In this document: piece by piece, positions 56,868-64,000 of the stretch | Numbering within the stretch: position 1 is the stretch's first letter | Layout of the letters: each line of letters opens with the position of its first letter | Source: Streptomyces colonosanans | GTDB taxonomy: Bacteria; Actinomycetota; Actinomycetes; Streptomycetales; Streptomycetaceae | DNA: 64,000 nt | Assembly: GCF_001866645.1 (NCBI RefSeq) | Contig: NZ_MLYP01000049.1 | Span: 112,428 to 176,427, forward strand | Direction: 5' to 3' | Position numbers and translations under genes: made by a program | The notes under the pieces: generated by a model | The model's database searches: none | The model's input: the letters and a program-made list of their open reading frames with translations, nothing else | Told to the model about the DNA's origin: nothing

Positions 56868-57935
56868 CTACGAGGCTCCGAAGTCCCGGGCAACCGACTC
56901 CGCGACCTGCGTCGTGTTCAACGCCGCACCCTTGCGCAGATTGTCGCCGCACACGAACAGTTCGAGCGCTGTCGGATCATCCAGGGCACGGCGTACGCGG
57001 CCCACCCAGGTCGGGTCCGTGCCCACCACGTCCGCGGGCGTGGGGAATTCGCCCGCCGCCGGGTTGTCGAAGAGGACGACGCCGGGCGCGGTGGCGATGA
57101 TCTCGCGGGCGCGGTCGACCGTGACCTCGCCCTCGAAGCGGGCGTGGACCGTGAGGGAGTGCGCGGTGACCACCGGCACGCGCACACAGGTGACCGCCAC
57201 CGGCAACTCCGGAAGGCCCAGGATCTTGCGGGACTCGTCGCGGACCTTCATCTCCTCCGAGGACCATCCGTCCTCGCGCAGCGACCCGGCCCACGGCACC
57301 ACGTTCAGCGCGACCGGCTCCGGGAACGGTCCCGTGTCGTCGCCCACCGCGCGCCGCAGGTCACCGGGGCTCGTCCCCAGCTCCGTGCCCGCGACGAGCG
57401 ACAGTTGCTGCCGCAGCGCGTCGATGCCCGCGCGTCCGGCGCCGCTGACGGCCTGGTACGAGGAGACGAACAGCTCGCGCAGCCCGAACTCGGCGTGCAG
57501 TGCGCCGAGGGTCACGATCATCGAGAGGGTCGTGCAGTTGGGGGTGGCGATGATGCCGCGCGGACGCACCCGGGCGGCATGCGGATTGACTTCCGGAACG
57601 ACGAGGGGGACGTCGGGGTCCATCCGGAACGCGCCCGAGTTGTCCACCACGACCGCGCCCTTGGCGGCGGCGACCGGCGCCCACTGCCGGGCGATCTCGT
57701 CCGGCACGTCGAACATCGCGACGTCGACGCCGGAGAGTGCCTCCTCGTCGAGCGCCACGACCTCGACCTCCTCCCCGCGCACGGCCAGCTTGCGGCCGGC
57801 CGAGCGCGGCGAGGCGATCAGACGGATCTCGCCCCAGATGTCCGCGTGCTGGGACAGGATCTGAAGCATGACCGCGCCCACCGCGCCGGTCGCTCCCACG
57901 ACCGCGAGCGTCGGCTTCCCGTCCCGCGCCGTCAT
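56868..57935 (-). CDS. asd: Aspartate-semialdehyde dehydrogenase
   Basis: A 355-residue NADPH-dependent enzyme of the aspartate pathway: aspartyl phosphate to aspartate semialdehyde, feeding lysine, threonine, methionine and diaminopimelate. The nucleotide-binding motif VVGATGAVGAVML is at 12-24 and the catalytic Cys134 lies in ATPNCTTLSM. ATG 57933-57935 excludes an unconserved leader. It lies 40 bases after ask, forming the usual ask-asd pair. Confidence 0.94.
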   Translation of the reverse strand: MTARDGKPTLAVVGATGAVGAVMLQILSQHADIWGEIRLIASPRSAGRKLAVRGEEVEVVALDEEALSGVDVAMFDVPDEIARQWAPVAAAKGAVVVDNSGAFRMDPDVPLVVPEVNPHAARVRPRGIIATPNCTTLSMIVTLGALHAEFGLRELFVSSYQAVSGAGRAGIDALRQQLSLVAGTELGTSPGDLRRAVGDDTGPFPEPVALNVVPWAGSLREDGWSSEEMKVRDESRKILGLPELPVAVTCVRVPVVTAHSLTVHARFEGEVTVDRAREIIATAPGVVLFDNPAAGEFPTPADVVGTDPTWVGRVRRALDDPTALELFVCGDNLRKGAALNTTQVAESVARDFGAS

Positions 57936-57975
57936 CGGCGCTCCGTACGACCCGTGCCTGAGGACGGGAGGCCGG

Positions 57976-59253
57976 TCATCGACCGGTGCCGCCGTAGACA
58001 ACGGCCTCGTCGCTCGCGGAGTCCAGGCCGAACGCGGTGTGCACGGCGCGGACCGCCTCCGGAACGTCGTCCGCGCGCGTCACCACCGAGATACGGATCT
58101 CGGAGGTCGAGATCAGCTCGATGTTCACGCCTGCGTCGCTCAGCGCCTCGAAGAAGGCCGCCGTGACACCCGGGTTCGTCTTCATACCCGCGCCGACCAG
58201 CGAGATCTTGCCGATCTGGTCGTCGTAGCGCAGCGAGTCGAAACCGATCGCGGTCTTGGCCTTGTTCAGGGCGTCGATCCCCTTGCGCCCCTCGGTCTTG
58301 GGAAGCGTGAAGGAGATGTCCGTGAGACCGGTCGCCGCGGCCGACACGTTCTGCACGACCATGTCGATGTTGATCTCGGCATCCGCGATGGCGCGGAAGA
58401 TCGAGGCGGCCTCGCCCGGCTTGTCCGGCACGCCGACGACCGTGATCTTGGCCTCGGAGGTGTCGTGCGCGACACCGGAGATGATGGCCTGCTCCACCTT
58501 CTTGTCCCCTTGCTGAATCGGCTCGCTGCTGACCCACGTGCCCTGCAGCCCGCTGAAGGAGGAGCGGACGTGGATCGGGATGTTGTAGCGGCGCGCGTAC
58601 TCCACACAGCGGTGGAGCAGCACCTTGGACCCGGACGCGGCCAGTTCGAGCATGTCCTCGAACGAAATCCAGTCGATCTTCCGGGCCTTCTTCACCACGC
58701 GCGGGTCGGCGGTGAACACGCCGTCGACGTCGGTGTAGATCTCGCACACCTCGGCGTCGAGGGCGGCCGCGAGAGCGACGGCCGTGGTGTCGGACCCGCC
58801 GCGCCCCAGCGTGGTGATGTCCTTCTTGTCCTGGCTGACGCCCTGGAAACCGGCGACGATGGCGATGTTGCCCTCGTCCAGCGCCGTCCGGATGCGGCCC
58901 GGCGTGACATCGATGATCCGGGCTTTGTTGTGGACCGAGTCGGTGATGACACCTGCCTGGCTACCGGTGAACGACTGGGCCTTGTGACCCAGGTTTTTGA
59001 TCGCCATGGCCAGCAGCGCCATGGAGATCCGCTCTCCCGCGGTCAGCAGCATGTCGAGCTCGCGCCCGGCAGGGATCGGGGAAACCTGCTCGGCGAGATC
59101 GATCAGCTCGTCCGTCGTGTCGCCCATCGCGGAAACGACCACGACAACGTCGTTGCCGTTCTTCTTCGCTTCCACGATCCGCTTGGCGACGCGCTTGATG
59201 CCCTCGGCATCGGCAACGGAGGAACCTCCGTACTTCTGCACGACAAGGCCCAC
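57976..59253 (-). CDS. ask: Aspartate kinase with internal beta-subunit start
   Basis: A 425-residue aspartokinase that makes aspartyl phosphate. KYGGSSVADAEGIKRVAKRI is the family start, the kinase domain continues to about 250, and two ACT domains (about 265-335 and 345-410) mediate feedback by lysine and threonine. GTG 59251-59253 has GAGGAG upstream. Within the gene, GTG 58495-58497 (codon 253, VEQAIISGV) is preceded by AAGGGG seven bases away and would give a 173-residue beta subunit, as known in coryneform lysC. Confidence 0.94.
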   Translation of the reverse strand: MGLVVQKYGGSSVADAEGIKRVAKRIVEAKKNGNDVVVVVSAMGDTTDELIDLAEQVSPIPAGRELDMLLTAGERISMALLAMAIKNLGHKAQSFTGSQAGVITDSVHNKARIIDVTPGRIRTALDEGNIAIVAGFQGVSQDKKDITTLGRGGSDTTAVALAAALDAEVCEIYTDVDGVFTADPRVVKKARKIDWISFEDMLELAASGSKVLLHRCVEYARRYNIPIHVRSSFSGLQGTWVSSEPIQQGDKKVEQAIISGVAHDTSEAKITVVGVPDKPGEAASIFRAIADAEINIDMVVQNVSAAATGLTDISFTLPKTEGRKGIDALNKAKTAIGFDSLRYDDQIGKISLVGAGMKTNPGVTAAFFEALSDAGVNIELISTSEIRISVVTRADDVPEAVRAVHTAFGLDSASDEAVVYGGTGR

Positions 59254-59555
59254 GTGCGCTCCTCGCTCAGTCCGTCTCTTTCCGCACCTGCGCATGTGCA
59301 GTGCGGTCGGCTCAGTCTATCGAGCGACCGAATTCCCCTTCCGGGATACCGCATGGTGAGATATTCCGCTCACGACGGCGCCGCCCCGGTTTTCTTCGGA
59401 CACACCGCCTGGGGACGACGGATTCACCGCCGTTCCGCCATGGGACTCCGGCCGCTTCGCACGGCGCCTGCCCCGGCTCGGGCTCGGTACGCGAAAACGT
59501 GCCGTGCGTCACAAAAGAAATCTCGGCCTCAAGTCTCCCGCATTAGAGTGCGGCC
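59254..59555. promoter_or_regulatory. Divergent promoter region, ask and response regulator
   Basis: About 300 bases between the two divergent starts. AT-richer stretches occur at 59330-59370 and 59505-59545. I see no defined operator, riboswitch or tRNA-like leader. Confidence 0.4.
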
Positions 59556-60245
59556 GTGCGCTTACTCCTGGTGGAAGACGACGAACCGGTTGCCGAATCG
59601 CTCCTGCGGGCACTTCCGGGCGGCTGGGTGGAATGGGTCACCACGGGTGCGGCGGCACTGGCCCACCCCGGCCCGTACGACCTCGTACTCCTCGATCTCG
59701 GGTTGCCGGGCAACGACGGCCCGGCCGTGCTCAGGGAGCTGGTGAAGCGCAGCCACGTGCCGGTCATCGTGCTGTGCGCGCGCGGCGACCGGGCGGCCCG
59801 GGTGCTCAGCCTCGAACTGGGCGCCGACGACCACGTGTGGAAGCCGTTCGAGGTGAGCGAGGTGCTCGCGCGGATCAGGGCGGTGGTGCGGCTGCCCCGC
59901 CCACTCAGGCAGCCCGGCTACGGCCCGGAGCGCCATGGCACCCGTCTGACGATCGACCGCGAGACCGCCCGCGTCCATGTGGACGGCGAGGAGGTCGCGC
60001 TCTCGCTCAAGGAGTACGACCTGCTCGCATGCCTGGCCGAGGCACCCGGGGTGGTGAAGACGCGCCGGCAGATCCTGAGGGAGGTCTGGAACACGGACTG
60101 GGACGGCCCGACGAAGGAGCTGGACGTGTACATGGCACGGCTGCGCCGGAAGCTGGCGGGCGCGGTCACGATCGAACCCGTACGGAGCATCGGGTTCCGC
60201 CTGATGGTCCCCGAAGGCGACGGCCCGCCGGGATCCGCCGGCTGA
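59556..60245 (+). CDS. OmpR/PhoB-type response regulator (orphan)
   Basis: A 229-residue response regulator. The receiver has acidic residues Asp8 and Asp9, phosphoacceptor Asp47 in LLDLGLPG and Lys96 in VWKPFEV, but the usual Thr/Ser position is Cys74 in VLCARG. The winged-helix C-terminal domain (VALSLKEYDLLACLAEAPGV, then DVYMARLRRKLAGAVTIEPV) binds DNA. No histidine kinase is adjacent. GTG 59556 is the start. Confidence 0.9.
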   Translation: MRLLLVEDDEPVAESLLRALPGGWVEWVTTGAAALAHPGPYDLVLLDLGLPGNDGPAVLRELVKRSHVPVIVLCARGDRAARVLSLELGADDHVWKPFEVSEVLARIRAVVRLPRPLRQPGYGPERHGTRLTIDRETARVHVDGEEVALSLKEYDLLACLAEAPGVVKTRRQILREVWNTDWDGPTKELDVYMARLRRKLAGAVTIEPVRSIGFRLMVPEGDGPPGSAG

Positions 60246-60265
60246 TCGTCAGGCCACGGGAGGCG

Positions 60266-60925
60266 TCACTTGACCGAGCGCATTCCCAGCGGCCCCGCGA
60301 TCTCCCGTGCCATGACCCGGCCCGCCTCCTCCGCGAGCGTGTCGTCGCCGAGGCTCTGATCGGTGTCGAGGCCGTCGAGCTCCTCCAGAGGCTGGTTCAG
60401 CCGCACGTGCGCGACCACGGACTGCAGGGCGCGGAGCGCCGCGGACGCCGTGGAGCCCCAGTTGGAGAAGTACGAGAACTGCCACCACCACAGCGCCTCC
60501 GTGGTGCGGCCGGCACGGTAGTGGACCATGCCGTGGCGCAGGTCCGTGATGACGTCCGCCAGGTCGTCGGAGATCCGGGCCGGGACCGGGGCCTTGCGCG
60601 GCTCGTACGGGTCGAAGACCTCCGAGTAGACGTCGACCGGCTCCAGCATGGTGGCGAGGTGCTCGCGCAGTTCGTCCACGTCGGGCTCGGGGCCCGGGTC
60701 CGGCTCGTAGCGCTCCTCGGGCACGATGTCCTCGTGCGCGCCGAGGCGGCCGCCCGCCAGGAGCAGCTGGGAGACCTCCAGCAGGAGGAAGGGGATGGCG
60801 GAGTCCGGCTCGTCCCCCTTCGCGACCTCCGTGACGGCGACCAGGAAGCTCTCGATCTGGTCGGCGATCTGCACCGCGAAGTCGTTCGGGTCCTGCGTCG
60901 TGGAGTGCAGCGTGGCGTCAGACAT
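60266..60925 (-). CDS. DUF5063 protein
   Basis: A 219-residue soluble acidic protein with WWWQFSYFSNWGSTASAALR, GMVHYRAGRTTEALW and FAVQIADQIESFLVAV, the DUF5063 pattern. It follows recR with an 8-base overlap in the same operon. Function is unknown; the constant neighbourhood suggests recombination-related housekeeping. Confidence 0.85.
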   Translation of the reverse strand: MSDATLHSTTQDPNDFAVQIADQIESFLVAVTEVAKGDEPDSAIPFLLLEVSQLLLAGGRLGAHEDIVPEERYEPDPGPEPDVDELREHLATMLEPVDVYSEVFDPYEPRKAPVPARISDDLADVITDLRHGMVHYRAGRTTEALWWWQFSYFSNWGSTASAALRALQSVVAHVRLNQPLEELDGLDTDQSLGDDTLAEEAGRVMAREIAGPLGMRSVK

Positions 60926-61517
60926 CTAGGAGTCGTCTCCCCTCGAAGGCGCGACCGAGGGTGACCTCGTCCGCGTATTCCAGGTCGCCGCCCACTGGGA
61001 GGCCGCTGGCCAGGCGGGTGACCTTGAGGCCCATGGGTTTGATCATGCGGGCCAGGTACGTGGCCGTGGCCTCGCCTTCCAGGTTCGGGTCGGTGGCCAG
61101 GATCAGCTCGGTGACCGTGCCGTCGGCCAGTCGCGCGAGCAGTTCCCGGATGCGCAGGTCGTCCGGGCCCACGCCCTCGATCGGGCTGATCGCGCCGCCC
61201 AGGACGTGATAGCGACCGCGGAACTCGCGGGTGCGCTCGATCGCGACCACATCCTTCGGCTCCTCCACCACGCAGATCACCGACGGGTCGCGGCGCGCGT
61301 CCCGGCAGATGCCGCACAGCTCCTCCTGCGCGACGTTCCCGCAGGTCGCGCAGAAGCGGACCTTCGCCTTGACCTCCAGCAGGGCCTGGGCGAGACGACG
61401 GACGTCGGCCGGTTCGGCCTGCAGGATGTGGAAGGCGATCCGCTGCGCGCTCTTGGGACCGACGCCGGGCAGTCGCCCCAGTTCGTCGATGAGGTCCTGG
61501 ACCACGCCTTCGTACAA
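60918..61517 (-). CDS. recR: Recombination mediator RecR
   Basis: A 199-residue RecR. The helix-hairpin-helix LGRLPGVGPKSAQRIAFHIL is at residues 13-33, the zinc finger has CATCGNVAQEELCGICRD (four cysteines), and the Toprim domain contains VVEEPKDVVAIE and LATDPNLEGEATATY. RecR with RecO and RecF loads RecA. The start is TTG 61515-61517 after AAAGGCAG. Confidence 0.95.
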   Translation of the reverse strand: MYEGVVQDLIDELGRLPGVGPKSAQRIAFHILQAEPADVRRLAQALLEVKAKVRFCATCGNVAQEELCGICRDARRDPSVICVVEEPKDVVAIERTREFRGRYHVLGGAISPIEGVGPDDLRIRELLARLADGTVTELILATDPNLEGEATATYLARMIKPMGLKVTRLASGLPVGGDLEYADEVTLGRAFEGRRLLDV

Positions 61518-61625
61518 CGGACTGCCTTTCCCGAATGAGCTTCGGTACGTACCGTAGCCGGGCTCGTTTCTTGGTACGTACGGTAGTTGGCCCTCCCCCG
61601 TCTTAGAAGGGACGGCCGGGTGGAC

Positions 61626-61964
61626 TCAGAACGGCAGGCCGGGGATGCCGCCGCCGAGGCCCTGGGCCAGCGGGCCGAGCTTCTGCTGCTGGAGCGCCTG
61701 CGCGTTCTCGTTGGCCGCCTGGACGGCCGCGACGACCAGGTCGGCGAGGGTCTCGGTGTCCTCCGGGTCCACCGCCTTCGGGTCGATCACAAGGGCGCGC
61801 AGCTCGCCGGCGCCGGTGACCGTGGCCGTCACCAGACCACCGCCCGCCTGGCCGTCGACCTCGGTCCGCGCCAACTCCTCCTGGGCGTTCGCGAGGTCCT
61901 GCTGCATCTTCTGGGCCTGCTGGAGCAACTGCTGCATATTGGGCTGGCCACCACCGGGAATCAC
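61626..61964 (-). CDS. YbaB/EbfC nucleoid-associated protein
   Basis: A 112-residue protein with the YbaB core: NMQQLLQQAQKMQQDLANAQ, VTATVTGAGELRALVIDPKA and NENAQALQQQKLGPLA. YbaB dimers bind DNA without sequence preference and lie beside recR in most bacteria, as here. GTG 61962-61964 is the start. It is probably transcribed with recR. Confidence 0.93.
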   Translation of the reverse strand: MIPGGGQPNMQQLLQQAQKMQQDLANAQEELARTEVDGQAGGGLVTATVTGAGELRALVIDPKAVDPEDTETLADLVVAAVQAANENAQALQQQKLGPLAQGLGGGIPGLPF

Positions 61965-62333
61965 GATGAGCTCCTGGTTTCGTACGTACGACTGTCAGGG
62001 TTTCGCCGGGCTGTCAGGGCGGGGTTCACCGCCTGGCACGAGCCTACGTGGTCACCGGAACGATCGCTGCGGTAGTCCGTCCGGACTCGGACCGGGCCCG
62101 CGGCGGCACTCTTTCGAGTGAGTTTGCTGACCCTCCCGCAGCTGGCCAGACCCCACTTCCGAGCGGATATGCGGTGAAACCCGGGCTTTCACCACCCATT
62201 GGGCGGTAGGAAGGGTGCGGCGCTTCAGCACCAGGCGTCACGAGGAGAGCGCGGAGCGTGCGCAGTCTGAGTATCGCGCGCACCTGCGGAGCGTGCATCG
62301 TGGAACGTCATTGCCGTACGTAGGGAGTGCCGG
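61965..62333. other. Intergenic region, YbaB to SLATT gene
   Basis: About 369 bases without a gene. It contains TACGTAC at 61983 and TACGTAG at 62316, close to the starts on either side. Frames in the gap lack coding bias. Confidence 0.4.
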
Positions 62334-63074
62334 GTGAGTCAGCCGGAGATGCAGCCCGAGGGGCCGCCCCAGAGCGGGCGGGGCGACGGTGCGGCGGGGC
62401 TGCGGCCGGGCGACCTCCTGGGGCGGCCGCTCCCGCACGGCGACTGGGGGGAGCCCGCACAGCGGCTCGACGAGCTGTACCGGTGGGTGGAGGACCGGGC
62501 GCTGGAGACGGCGGCCTGGTACCTCGCGGACCGGGTGTGGAAGCGGCGGGGAGCACAGGTGCTGCGCGGGGGCGCGGCGCTCGGGGCGGTCTGCGGGGCC
62601 GCGCTGCCGCTGCTCGACGTGACCGGGGTGACGGACGGGGCCGCGCCGTGGGCGTATCTGTCGCTGCTGCTGGGGTTGGCGTGCGTGGCCGCGGACCGGT
62701 TCTTCGGGGTGACATCCGGGTGGGTGAGGGACGTGGCGACCGCACAGGCCGTGCAACGGCGGCTGCAGGCGCTGCAGTTCGACTGGGCGGCGGAGAACGT
62801 GCGAGAGGTGCTCGGGCCGGCGGAGGGGACCGCGGGCGAGGCCGCGGAGCGCTGCCTTTCGGTGCTGCGGCGGTTCTCGGAGGACGTGACGGAGTTGGTG
62901 CGGGCGGAGACCGCGGACTGGATGGTGGAGTTCCGCACGGGGTCGGTGCCGCTGGGCGTCCAGACCGTGGGAGTGGCCGCGCCGCGGGCGGAGGGCACCG
63001 TGCCGGGGAGGTTCACGCCGCCCACGGGGACCCGGCCGAACATGCCGCGTCAGCGGCCGCCGGAAGCGCGATAG
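62334..63074 (+). CDS. SLATT domain membrane protein
   Basis: A 246-residue protein. The SLATT layout is seen as a helix before (WVEDRALETAAWYLADRVWK) two membrane helices (about 78-100 and 108-125) and a long helix after (VRDVATAQAVQRRLQALQFD). SLATT proteins are thought to form pores, some linked to conflict systems; here a core gene. GTG 62334 is the start. The C-terminal 40 residues are Pro-rich and disordered. Confidence 0.82.
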   Translation: MSQPEMQPEGPPQSGRGDGAAGLRPGDLLGRPLPHGDWGEPAQRLDELYRWVEDRALETAAWYLADRVWKRRGAQVLRGGAALGAVCGAALPLLDVTGVTDGAAPWAYLSLLLGLACVAADRFFGVTSGWVRDVATAQAVQRRLQALQFDWAAENVREVLGPAEGTAGEAAERCLSVLRRFSEDVTELVRAETADWMVEFRTGSVPLGVQTVGVAAPRAEGTVPGRFTPPTGTRPNMPRQRPPEAR

Positions 63075-63191
63075 CACGACCGCCGGGGACCGGGTGCCCG
63101 TGCGGTCGGTGACCACCGCGGTGAGATCGCCAGGTCAGCTGTTCGTCCAAGGCCGCCTGATCGGTCGTCGGCGATATCGCCCGACTGTGTG

Positions 63192-64000
63192 TCAGCCGCC
63201 CTTCGTGTACGTCACGGACTTGCCGTCGCTCATGTTCAGGCGCTTGAGGCGGCCGTCCGGCAGGATCGTCAGTTCCGTCGCCGCGCCCGGGGTGCAGGAG
63301 GACGCCGGTTCACCGACCGTGACCGTGGACGGCCCGATCTCCAACGGACCGTCGGCGGTGGGCCGCTGGGCCAGTTTCGCCTGGAAGACACAGTGGTACG
63401 TGCCCTGGTCGGTCGGACCGTCCGCCGTCATGGAGAGCACGGTGTCACCGACCTCGCCCTGCTGGATGACCAGGCGACGGGTGCTGTGCCCCGTGGAGTT
63501 GTCGATGCCCGCGGTCCAGGTGCCGAGGTAGGCCGCGGGGACGGCGCTCGCGCCGGGCGAGTGCGAGGCGGGGCCCGAGGTGGCCGGGGTTGAGGGCTCG
63601 GACGTACCCGGACCGGAGGTCGTGGGCGCGGCGGAGGTGGGCGAAGGGCTGCCGCCGCCGCCCCCGCCGATCCCGTCGCCGCGCATCAGCGCGTACACCG
63701 AGCCGCCCGCGCCGAGCGCGACGACCAGGGCGGCGACGAGCAGCGCGACGGTGGAGCGGCTGCTTCTGCGCCGGGGTTCCTGCTGCACCGGATCGCCATA
63801 GGGGTGCGCTCCGTACGGTGTCGAGCCGAGGGCGGGTCCGTAGCCCGGGGCCGGAGCGCCGCCGCCCCAGCCTCCCGGGCCCGGCGGAGGGCCGAACGCC
63901 GGGGGCTGGGGGTGCTGCTGCGGGTAGCCGTAGGCCGGATGGGTGGCGTAGGCCGGATGGGTGGCGGGCGGGGCACCCGGCGGGGGTGTGGGGCCCGGGC
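63192..64000 (-). CDS. Membrane-anchored protein with Pro-rich cytoplasmic region (partial)
   Basis: The frame is open to the window edge, so the N-terminus is missing. About 70 visible residues are Pro/Gly/Tyr-rich (PAYGYPQQHPQPPAFGPPPG), followed by one membrane helix (STVALLVAALVVALGAGGSV), a Ser/Thr/Pro linker and an exported beta-rich domain (about 100 residues) with two cysteines likely bonded. The GTG at 63786-63788 is not taken as the start because the upstream frame reads like coding sequence. Function unknown. Confidence 0.7.
   Translation of the reverse strand, partial: PGPTPPPGAPPATHPAYATHPAYGYPQQHPQPPAFGPPPGPGGWGGGAPAPGYGPALGSTPYGAHPYGDPVQQEPRRRSSRSTVALLVAALVVALGAGGSVYALMRGDGIGGGGGGSPSPTSAAPTTSGPGTSEPSTPATSGPASHSPGASAVPAAYLGTWTAGIDNSTGHSTRRLVIQQGEVGDTVLSMTADGPTDQGTYHCVFQAKLAQRPTADGPLEIGPSTVTVGEPASSCTPGAATELTILPDGRLKRLNMSDGKSVTYTKGG

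Noticed and set aside
59254..59555. Lysine or other amino-acid riboswitch upstream of ask
   Set aside because: No aptamer-like conserved core or paired stems could be recognised in the leader.

Overview
The window is high-GC actinobacterial DNA, almost certainly from a Streptomyces chromosome. The signs are wblA, GTG/TTG starts, ATGA-type gene overlaps, DUF397/DUF5753 cassettes, a SigE-family sigma factor and a pSAM2-like integrative element. I name gene families by reading the translations; no database search was possible.

Layout. (1) 1-9.2 kb is conserved core: RidA protein, small DUF4177 protein, a pair of Get3/ArsA-like ATPases, the WhiB-type regulator wblA, a bifunctional class A penicillin-binding protein, a GatB/YqeY protein, a metallophosphoesterase and a Pr6Pr membrane protein. 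The same gene order surrounds whiB4 and ponA2 in mycobacteria. (2) 9.24-31.25 kb is a complete actinomycete integrative and conjugative element (AICE) of about 22 kb, integrated in tRNA-Pro(CGG). A 45-bp direct repeat marks both ends and a second, 26-bp repeat lies just inside each end. The left half is one long minus-strand gene series: small membrane protein, SpdB-like protein, TraB/FtsK translocase, a run of small proteins, prim-pol replication protein, RepA-like ATPase, two small DNA-binding proteins and integrase. It is preceded by three operator-like palindromes, a divergent GntR repressor and a short motif resembling the rRNA leader antitermination box. The right half is cargo: glycosyltransferase, a membrane NTPase with about 14 copies of a 32-residue repeat, two more GntR regulators, FkbM methyltransferase, and an HNH nuclease flanked by two membrane-anchored proteins. 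(3) 31.3-49.3 kb is variable chromosome: YcxB-like protein, gene remnants, a Zur-type cluster of zinc-free ribosomal protein paralogues (S18, L31, L33, L28, S14) with a CobW-like protein, secreted proteins, a decayed HTH/DUF397 cassette with a 335-bp tandem duplication, a DUF433/PIN-like toxin-antitoxin pair, a TetR-aldehyde dehydrogenase-SRPBCC group, a PAS-GAF-SpoIIE phosphatase, a methyltransferase and a glycerol-facilitator-like channel. (4) 49.5-64 kb returns to core genes: NAD-binding ion-channel-like protein, S9 peptidase, SURF1, a sigma factor with a probable partner, asd and ask, a response regulator, DUF5063, recR, YbaB/EbfC, a SLATT protein and a membrane-anchored protein cut by the window end.

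How it works together. In the AICE the GntR repressor next to the three palindromes probably controls both itself and the divergent replication-transfer-integration series. Hairpins lie in the gaps of that series, so the rRNA-like leader could let polymerase read through them; that is my inference. The most unusual points are this leader, an integrase with a LacI-type helix-turn-helix inserted in its catalytic domain, and the cargo NTPase with a short 32-residue repeat.
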